Shown here: one piece after another, positions 59,491 to 64,000 of the stretch
Layout: every line of letters starts with the position of its first letter
Position numbering within the stretch: position 1 is the first letter of the stretch
DNA from: JBMOMT01 sp049324835
Lineage (GTDB): Bacteria > Chloroflexota > Anaerolineae > CAYNKW01
NCBI GenBank assembly: GCA_049324835.1
Contig: JBMOMT010000046.1
Span: 18,690 to 82,689 of the forward strand
Direction: 5' to 3'
Length of the DNA stretch: 64,000 nt
Notes under the pieces: model-generated
Database searches by the model: none
What the model saw: only the letters and a program-made list of their open reading frames with translations
Told to the model about the DNA's origin: nothing
Made by a program: the position numbers and the translations under genes

Positions 59491-60350
59491 TAGCGGTAGG
59501 CTACCAGGCCAAAGGCCTCCGGTCGGCGCACCACCCGTTCGAAACCGGCCTCCTGCAACCTGCGGGCCGCACTGTTGGTCACAGAGCGGCCCGATTTGCT
59601 GTCTGGGTCGCCGATGTAGTGAAACAGCCGGCCGCGCGGCCTGAGCACGCGCCCAAGCTGCCGGTAAAAATCGGTGGCATAGAGATCACCCGCCAGCCTG
59701 AAGGCCGGCGGGTCGTGCAGAATACGGTCGAACGACGCATCGTCGAACTGCTCGATCTCGTCAAAACTGTCGCCGATGATCTGGTGGATTTTGGGGTTGT
59801 CGAACAGGGCCTGCGACCACGGGTTGAGCCGCGCCACTGCCAGCGCTGCCGGCTCCAGCTCGATGGTGACGACTCGTCTGGCCGTTTTGGCCGCTTCGAT
59901 GGCGGTGTATCCCAGCCCGGTGGCCGTGTCCAACACGTCACCCATCAGTGGCGCGATGGTCTTGATCTTGAGCCGGGTATCACGCTGCGGGTCGATGCCT
60001 TTGATACGGTGCATGGGCACGCCGGAGATGAGCATCGTCGGCGCGCCGTCGGTGGGCATCAGGCTGTAGAGCCGGTTGCTGGCCTCGGAAAAGACCTGGA
60101 TCTTGAGCGGCCTGCCCTGCTCCAGGACGAAACAACTGCGCGGCGATTCACGGATCGCCGCCACGTCTTCCCAGGCCAGGAGTTGGCCGTCGGGCAGGCG
60201 CAGACCGGTTGCCTCCAGGGCAACCTCCACCCAACTCAACCCCAGGTCGAGTGACACGTTGGCCGTGCTGCGACCGGCCTCACGCGCCCGCCACAGGTTT
60301 TCTGCCTGGAGGTAAGACAAAACAGGGTGTGGCATGGGGGCTACTCGCAT
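59490..60350 (-). CDS. COG2521-type class I methyltransferase
   Basis: The protein is 286 residues from ATG 60350, overlapping the upstream stop; ATG 60335 is also possible. After a poorly conserved N-terminal part comes 'DVLDTATGLGYTAIEAAK' (SAM motif I), 'VVTIELEPAALAVARLNPWS', 'SFDRILHDPPAFRLAGDLY' and 'LRPRGRLFHYIGDP'. This strongly recalls the predicted methyltransferase family first noted in archaea (COG2521). The substrate is unknown; an RNA or tRNA target is often assumed. Last gene of the minus-strand cluster. Confidence 0.8.
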   Translation of the reverse strand: MRVAPMPHPVLSYLQAENLWRAREAGRSTANVSLDLGLSWVEVALEATGLRLPDGQLLAWEDVAAIRESPRSCFVLEQGRPLKIQVFSEASNRLYSLMPTDGAPTMLISGVPMHRIKGIDPQRDTRLKIKTIAPLMGDVLDTATGLGYTAIEAAKTARRVVTIELEPAALAVARLNPWSQALFDNPKIHQIIGDSFDEIEQFDDASFDRILHDPPAFRLAGDLYATDFYRQLGRVLRPRGRLFHYIGDPDSKSGRSVTNSAARRLQEAGFERVVRRPEAFGLVAYR

Positions 60351-60898
60351 CGGTGTTGTCGGCTCGCATCTGTGGTGGGTGTTTCGGGTGTTGTCCAGTG
60401 GATGACCAGGCGATCCGATGCATCGTAGGTGTACAGGCCAAAGAACGGCGCTGCATCGGGCGGCGCATCGAGGGCGCGGGGCAGCAGCGCGGGCAGGTCT
60501 TCCACCAGATCCAACGCCAACAGTCGCTGGCGGGGTATCCACTCTAGCGCGCCTTCCTCCGAGGGGCTCACCTCCCGGCTCGCGGCCCGGGCGGTGAACA
60601 CGAACACCAGGATGCCTTGCCGCTCTTTTACCGGGATGTGGATCACACCACGTAGACGCAAATCGCACACCGATAGGCCGGTCTCTTCGTGCACTTCGCG
60701 CCGCGCAGCAGAGTAAATGTCTTCGTGAGGCTCTACGTGACCGCCCACACCATTGTACCGATTGGGCCAGATGCGTTTGGTGGGCGCGCCCTTGATGAGC
60801 AGCACGGCATCGTCTTCTGGGCTGAGCACAAAACAGAGCGTGCGCGGCACCACACTGTAACGGCTCGATTCTTCCAGCCCCTGATCTTTTTTGCCCAT
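60341..60898 (-). CDS. NUDIX hydrolase
   Basis: The protein is 185 residues from ATG 60898 with GAGGGG upstream. The Nudix box G-x5-E-x7-R-E-x2-E-E-x-G is intact ('GHVEPHEDIYSAARREVHEE', then T-G). 'YNGVGGHVEP' and 'LRLRGVIHIP' resemble 8-oxo-dGTP diphosphatase-like (MutT) members. A C-terminal extension of about 60 residues ('PFFGLYTYDASDRLVIHW') is shared with some of these. Cytoplasmic. Starts 4 bp after the preceding stop. Confidence 0.9.
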   Translation of the reverse strand: MGKKDQGLEESSRYSVVPRTLCFVLSPEDDAVLLIKGAPTKRIWPNRYNGVGGHVEPHEDIYSAARREVHEETGLSVCDLRLRGVIHIPVKERQGILVFVFTARAASREVSPSEEGALEWIPRQRLLALDLVEDLPALLPRALDAPPDAAPFFGLYTYDASDRLVIHWTTPETPTTDASRQHRCE

Positions 60899-60902
60899 TT
60901 GT

Positions 60903-61748
60903 TCACCCCTCGACCAGAGAGAGAATGCCATTTTGAACCGGATAGGTCCGCCGGCAGGCGGCGCACTGCCAGCCGGCTGGTATGCGATTCAGCCTCGACT
61001 CGATGCAGTGAGGGCAGCGCAAGATGTGATCCAGGCCGAGTCTGCCGTTACCCTCCGGTGAGGTGCAGCCGACCTTTCTGGCCCAGACCTGATCGTAAAA
61101 CACCTGCCAGCGGCGTATCTCGACGGCCTGCAGGGGCAGCGCATCCAGCATGTCTTCTAGTTGCCCGGCGGTGAGGGCTTTGCCGGGCAGCAGCCTGGCT
61201 TCCCGGCCGACGCGGTTGGTGGTGAAAAGCACCCCGCCGGGCCGCAAGACGCGCACCATCTCACCCAGAGCGCGCGCCGGACTGGGCAGAAACTCGAGCG
61301 CCTCCAGGCAGGTGACGGCATCGAACGTCTCGTCGGCGAAGGAAAGCTGCATGGCATCCTGTTGGATGAGGGTGACATGATCCTCAAAGCCGCGCAGTTT
61401 GGCCTGTCCCTGGCGTAACATGGAACGCGAGCGGTCGAGGGCGATGACGTGCCCCTGAAAAAGAGGGCGGCGCAGCAAGGCCAGTGGCAGCCGAGCGGTG
61501 CCGCTGGCCACGTCGAGCACGAGCGGTTGGCGCACGGCCTGGATGGTGCGCCACAGAGGCAGGCCCACGTACCAGTCTTCCTCATCCTCGTCGAAACGTT
61601 TGATGCGATCGTAGCGCCGTGCGGTGAGATCGTAGAGCCAGACGACGAACGGCGCACCAAAATACGCGCCTTCGGTGATGACCAGCGCCCAATACAAAAA
61701 AAGGGCCAGGAATATGACTGCGATGAGAACCACGGGCCAGATAATCAT
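60903..61748 (-). CDS. UbiE-like methyltransferase with N-terminal membrane helix and C-terminal zinc ribbon
   Basis: The protein is 281 residues from ATG 61748. A hydrophobic N-terminal helix (1-25) would anchor it. The SAM-binding core follows: 'LVLDVASGTARLPLALL', 'VIALDRSRSMLRQGQAKL', 'FDAVTCLEALEFLPSPARAL', 'VLRPGGVLFTTNR'. The last 45 residues form a Trm112-like ribbon with C-P-H-C and C-A-A-C, then 'YPVQNGILSL'. Anchored UbiE relatives with such ribbons are seen near cell-envelope genes; the substrate is unknown. Operon partner of the NUDIX gene. Confidence 0.82.
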   Translation of the reverse strand: MIIWPVVLIAVIFLALFLYWALVITEGAYFGAPFVVWLYDLTARRYDRIKRFDEDEEDWYVGLPLWRTIQAVRQPLVLDVASGTARLPLALLRRPLFQGHVIALDRSRSMLRQGQAKLRGFEDHVTLIQQDAMQLSFADETFDAVTCLEALEFLPSPARALGEMVRVLRPGGVLFTTNRVGREARLLPGKALTAGQLEDMLDALPLQAVEIRRWQVFYDQVWARKVGCTSPEGNGRLGLDHILRCPHCIESRLNRIPAGWQCAACRRTYPVQNGILSLVEG

Positions 61749-61777
61749 CGAGCGTGCGTTTGTGGGTGCAGGTGAGC

Positions 61778-62662
61778 TCAGATGGCCAGGGCCGTGACCA
61801 GCATACCGGCCATGACAAAGGGTTGGGCGCGGCGGAGGTAAACGGCTGGCTCGCCATCACGCTGTAAAAAAGATTGCAGGTAAAGCTGGCACAACAGTAA
61901 TAGCGTTACGAGAACGGCCGCCGCAGGCTCTCCCCGGACGAAGAGTAACACTGTGACAGCGATCTGCCCGCCGTTGAGCCAGGCCAGCGCTGCCCGCCGG
62001 CCGGTCAACAGGGCCAGCGCTGCCCCCTGGGTCACGCCAGAGGTGATTGCCGCCGCCACCGATGGCCAGGTCGGCAGGCCGAGCGCGGCGTGGCCCAGCA
62101 GCCAGGGCAAAACCCCCTCGACGATGGCTGCCAGTGGGATGGAGGGCCGATCTACGCCGCGATCTACCAGCAGGGCCAACGTGGCCAGCGCCCAGGTGGT
62201 CACTGTCAGCGCGATGGCTGGTCGGCCCAGAACCAGCGCCACACTCAGCGATAACGGCCATGCCACCAACAGCCCCAAGAGTTGCGAGTGGTGCTGCGGC
62301 CATAGCCGTTCGCGCCACCAGACCCTGGCCCGGCCCAACCCTTGCGCCAGTCTCCCGGCCGGCGAGTCTGGTTCGGTGTAGGGCAACAGCGTTATCCAGG
62401 GAGCAGGAATGGCCCATTCGCGGGCCGAAAAAGGGGTGAACCAGTCGACGGTGGCCACGGCCTGCCACACCGCGCCCCACAGGGGTCCGGCCAGAAAGAG
62501 GGCAAACCCGGCGGCGATCGCCGCCTGAGCGTCGATGCGCAGCCCCCCGGAAGCCACCAACCCGCAGAGCGCGGCCCACAGCGGGCCACTACCAGACAGG
62601 GGGCGTCCGGGCCAGAGATGCAGGTCTATCCAGCGGTTGCCTGTTCTCCGATCTTGCCACAT
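61778..62662 (-). CDS. integral membrane protein of unknown function
   Basis: The protein is 294 residues from ATG 62662. About seven to eight hydrophobic helices with many Ala, Leu and Trp. No motif recognised. I chose the start because a -10 box TATAAT ends 7 nt upstream, making the mRNA leaderless. It is the first gene of the cluster with the UbiE-like, NUDIX and COG2521-type genes (spacing 29 bp to the next), so a membrane-linked modification pathway is possible. Confidence 0.65.
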   Translation of the reverse strand: MWQDRRTGNRWIDLHLWPGRPLSGSGPLWAALCGLVASGGLRIDAQAAIAAGFALFLAGPLWGAVWQAVATVDWFTPFSAREWAIPAPWITLLPYTEPDSPAGRLAQGLGRARVWWRERLWPQHHSQLLGLLVAWPLSLSVALVLGRPAIALTVTTWALATLALLVDRGVDRPSIPLAAIVEGVLPWLLGHAALGLPTWPSVAAAITSGVTQGAALALLTGRRAALAWLNGGQIAVTVLLFVRGEPAAAVLVTLLLLCQLYLQSFLQRDGEPAVYLRRAQPFVMAGMLVTALAI

Positions 62663-62669
62663 GAGGGTT

Positions 62670-62698
62670 ATTATACCGCACTTGCCGAGGGTGGGCAA
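62670..62698 (-). promoter_or_regulatory. promoter placed for a leaderless transcript
   Basis: On the minus strand: TTGCCC (62698-62693), 17-bp spacer, TATAAT (62675-62670). The ATG at 62662 begins 7 nt after the -10 box, so transcription would start at or next to the start codon. Confidence 0.7.
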
Positions 62699-62705
62699 AA
62701 GCAAA

Positions 62706-62736
62706 GCGGGGAGAGGACCAAAACTCCTCTCCCCGC
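62706..62736 (-). terminator. intrinsic terminator of the bactofilin-like gene
   Basis: GCGGGGAGAGGA (62706-62717) and TCCTCTCCCCGC (62725-62736) form a perfect 12-bp stem; on the minus strand it is followed by TTTGCTTTTG. Confidence 0.8.
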
Positions 62737-62770
62737 CGTATCGCTCGCTCCCAGGTAGCGGGCGCTGGTT

Positions 62771-63850
62771 TTAGCTTTCGTCCGACTCTTCTACCGCCTC
62801 TGGGGCCGGGGGAAGGTACTCACCTTCCTCGTGCGCCAGAGCCACCGGCGGTTGTGGCGCGAGCGCCGTTTCTGTCGTCGGCACATATTCCTGGCGGCCA
62901 AAGCGCGTCAGCACCACGCCGCCCAGGCCAAACGAACCGATGACCACTACAAAGGGCCAGCCCAGGCAACAATCGGACAGCAGCCACATCGTTGCCGCAA
63001 CGAGCGACAGGATGGCCGTGCCGGTGGTTGTGGCCATCACCGGCGTCATGTTGCTGGTTTTGAGCTTTTCCAGCACTTTCGAGCCGACGACCAGGCCCAA
63101 TGCGGCCCAGCCAAACACCCCCGCAGCCAGCAGCAGCAGCAGCAGGATGGCGCCAAAGGGAGACAGGCACAGGGTAAGGAACAGCACGGCGCTGACGATG
63201 GCGGCCAATACGGCAGTGGCGAACCCCACCATCCAGTTGGTCACCGGGGCGCTCAGCACGGCCTGACTGGCGCGCTCCAACTGGCGCGGCATCAAGACCG
63301 CCGCCAGCGCACCGACGATCACCACCAGCACCGCCGATACCAGCACTTTGAAAGCGCGGAACAAGGCGCGCAGCAGCCAGTGATCCCAGTTGTAACCATA
63401 GTCGTTGCGCCAGACACGGGCGATGCCGGGGAATTGCCAATCAAAGTCTTCGCCGAAGGAAAAACCTTCGACCTGACTGCCTTTGACCTCTGCCCCCTCG
63501 GCGCGCTCGATGTCGCCGCCAAAAGTGACCAGTTGACCCTCGACGATGGCGGTCGATTTCAGGTCGACGCTGCCGCCAAAGATCACCAGATCACCCCCCA
63601 CCGTGCCGGCCACGTCGGCGCTGCCGCCCATCACGGCCACGTCACCGGTGACCCGGCTGCTCTCTTCCAGATCGACGGTGCCGCCAAAGACCACCAGATC
63701 GCCATGGAGCACTTCGCCCGCTTTTAGGGCAAAGTCATCACCAAAGACGATCCGCCCATCCATCGGCCCGGCGGCCAGGGCAGGCGCTGCGTTCAAGACG
63801 AGTAATACCAGCGCTAATAGACTTGTCAAGATCAATTTTTTGGTGTTCAT
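62771..63850 (-). CDS. bactofilin-like N-terminal domain fused to membrane helices
   Basis: The protein is 359 residues from ATG 63850; GAGGAGG six bases upstream decides this over in-frame GTG 63853 and TTG 63856. Signal peptide ('LALVLLVLNAAPALAAG') is followed by a right-handed beta-helix of the polymer-forming bactofilin type, with repeats 'GDLVVFGGTVDLEESSRVTG', 'GDVAVMGGSADVAGTVGG' and 'GDLVIFGGSVDLKSTAIVEG'. Four to five helices follow (about 170-310) and a Pro/Glu-rich acidic tail. Bactofilin repeats outside the membrane would be unusual, as classic bactofilins are cytoplasmic. Possibly a surface scaffold or envelope-stress protein. Confidence 0.8.
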   Translation of the reverse strand: MNTKKLILTSLLALVLLVLNAAPALAAGPMDGRIVFGDDFALKAGEVLHGDLVVFGGTVDLEESSRVTGDVAVMGGSADVAGTVGGDLVIFGGSVDLKSTAIVEGQLVTFGGDIERAEGAEVKGSQVEGFSFGEDFDWQFPGIARVWRNDYGYNWDHWLLRALFRAFKVLVSAVLVVIVGALAAVLMPRQLERASQAVLSAPVTNWMVGFATAVLAAIVSAVLFLTLCLSPFGAILLLLLLAAGVFGWAALGLVVGSKVLEKLKTSNMTPVMATTTGTAILSLVAATMWLLSDCCLGWPFVVVIGSFGLGGVVLTRFGRQEYVPTTETALAPQPPVALAHEEGEYLPPAPEAVEESDES

Positions 63851-63871
63851 CACCAACCTCCTCGTATAATA

Positions 63872-64000
63872 TGTAGGACTTACGCAGTTGGATGAAGTGT
63901 GATAGAATCAAGGGTATGAACCCAGCAAAATGTGACGAAATGGACTACATTCAGTTCTTGGTTGCGGCGCAGAAGGCCTTCAGCGCAGTGGAAGCCGCCA
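63872..64000 (+). mobile_element. left end of an insertion sequence, cut by the window edge
   Basis: TGTAGGACTTACGCAGTTG (63872-63890) looks like an IS terminal repeat of a type that I recall from cyanobacteria and Chloroflexota. It is followed 26 bp later by the start of a transposase-like frame. The right end is outside the window, so the target duplication cannot be read. Confidence 0.6.
63916..64000 (+). CDS. transposase N-terminus, 3' end outside window
   Basis: ATG 63916 opens a frame 'MNPAKCDEMDYIQFLVAAQK' that continues to the edge (28 codons visible). This start resembles IS701-like DDE transposases of cyanobacteria and Chloroflexota ('M-N-P-x-K-C-D-x-x-D-Y-I-x-F-L'). AAGGGT upstream is a weak ribosome site. 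Only the N-terminus is visible, so intactness is unknown. Confidence 0.6.
   Translation, partial: MNPAKCDEMDYIQFLVAAQKAFSAVEAA

Noticed and set aside
63865..63870. TATAAT just before the IS as a transposase promoter
   Set aside because: No -35 box at the expected distance and the position is outside the IS end; it may be chance.

Overview
The window looks like a piece of a chromosome from an uncultured member of the Chloroflexota (Anaerolineae-like). This is inferred from several things: high GC content; a substrate-binding lipoprotein with the valine/glutamate/lysine-rich linker that is common in that phylum; a secreted protein carrying an LPLALKNY-type segment; frequent GTG and TTG starts; and a K+-independent H+-pyrophosphatase. 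No rRNA, tRNA, CRISPR array or replication origin was seen.

Region 1 (about 1-27,300, + strand) is a surface-polysaccharide locus. It holds GT2- and GT4-type glycosyltransferases (one a 1017-residue two-domain enzyme), two polysaccharide pyruvyl-transferase-like proteins, an FrhB-like protein, an AglD-type flippase-like membrane protein, a Wzx-type flippase, three large membrane proteins and a secreted repeat protein. Many genes overlap by ATGA or GTGA. One unnamed beta-rich domain (core G-Q-[TS]-F) recurs in four of these proteins. A small non-autonomous mobile element with a perfect 10-bp target duplication sits between the first two genes.

Region 2 (27,300-32,850) has a secreted protein on the minus strand with a strong promoter, a small lipoprotein, rho with a 0.5-kb leader, and an FlgD/Ig-like lipoprotein.

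Region 3 (32,970-44,860, + strand) looks catabolic: a URO-D-type methyltransferase, a shikimate-kinase-like small kinase, a non-pyrrolysine MttB homologue, two D-aminoacylase-type amidohydrolases, a medium-chain dehydrogenase, and a peptide/nickel-type ABC importer without ATPase genes. I read it as uptake and breakdown of N-acylated or N-methylated amino-acid-like compounds. An IS66-like miniature element sits in front of the last gene.

Region 4 (44,900-50,400, - strand) has a tandem-HTH regulator, a GAF histidine kinase and a TPR protein in one operon, then a class III aminotransferase and a QueG-like iron-sulfur protein.

Region 5 (50,550-59,460, + strand) has a DUF362 protein, a decayed FHA-domain gene, a PHP phosphoesterase, a PrsW-type protease, hppA behind a structured leader with an intrinsic terminator, a cupin, a CcmC-like membrane protein, a third miniature element with a 9-bp target duplication, and a bifunctional NAD(P)H-hydrate repair enzyme.

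Region 6 (59,490-63,850, - strand) has a COG2521-type methyltransferase, a NUDIX hydrolase, a UbiE-like methyltransferase, a probably leaderless membrane-protein gene and a bactofilin-like membrane protein. The window ends in the left end of an insertion sequence.
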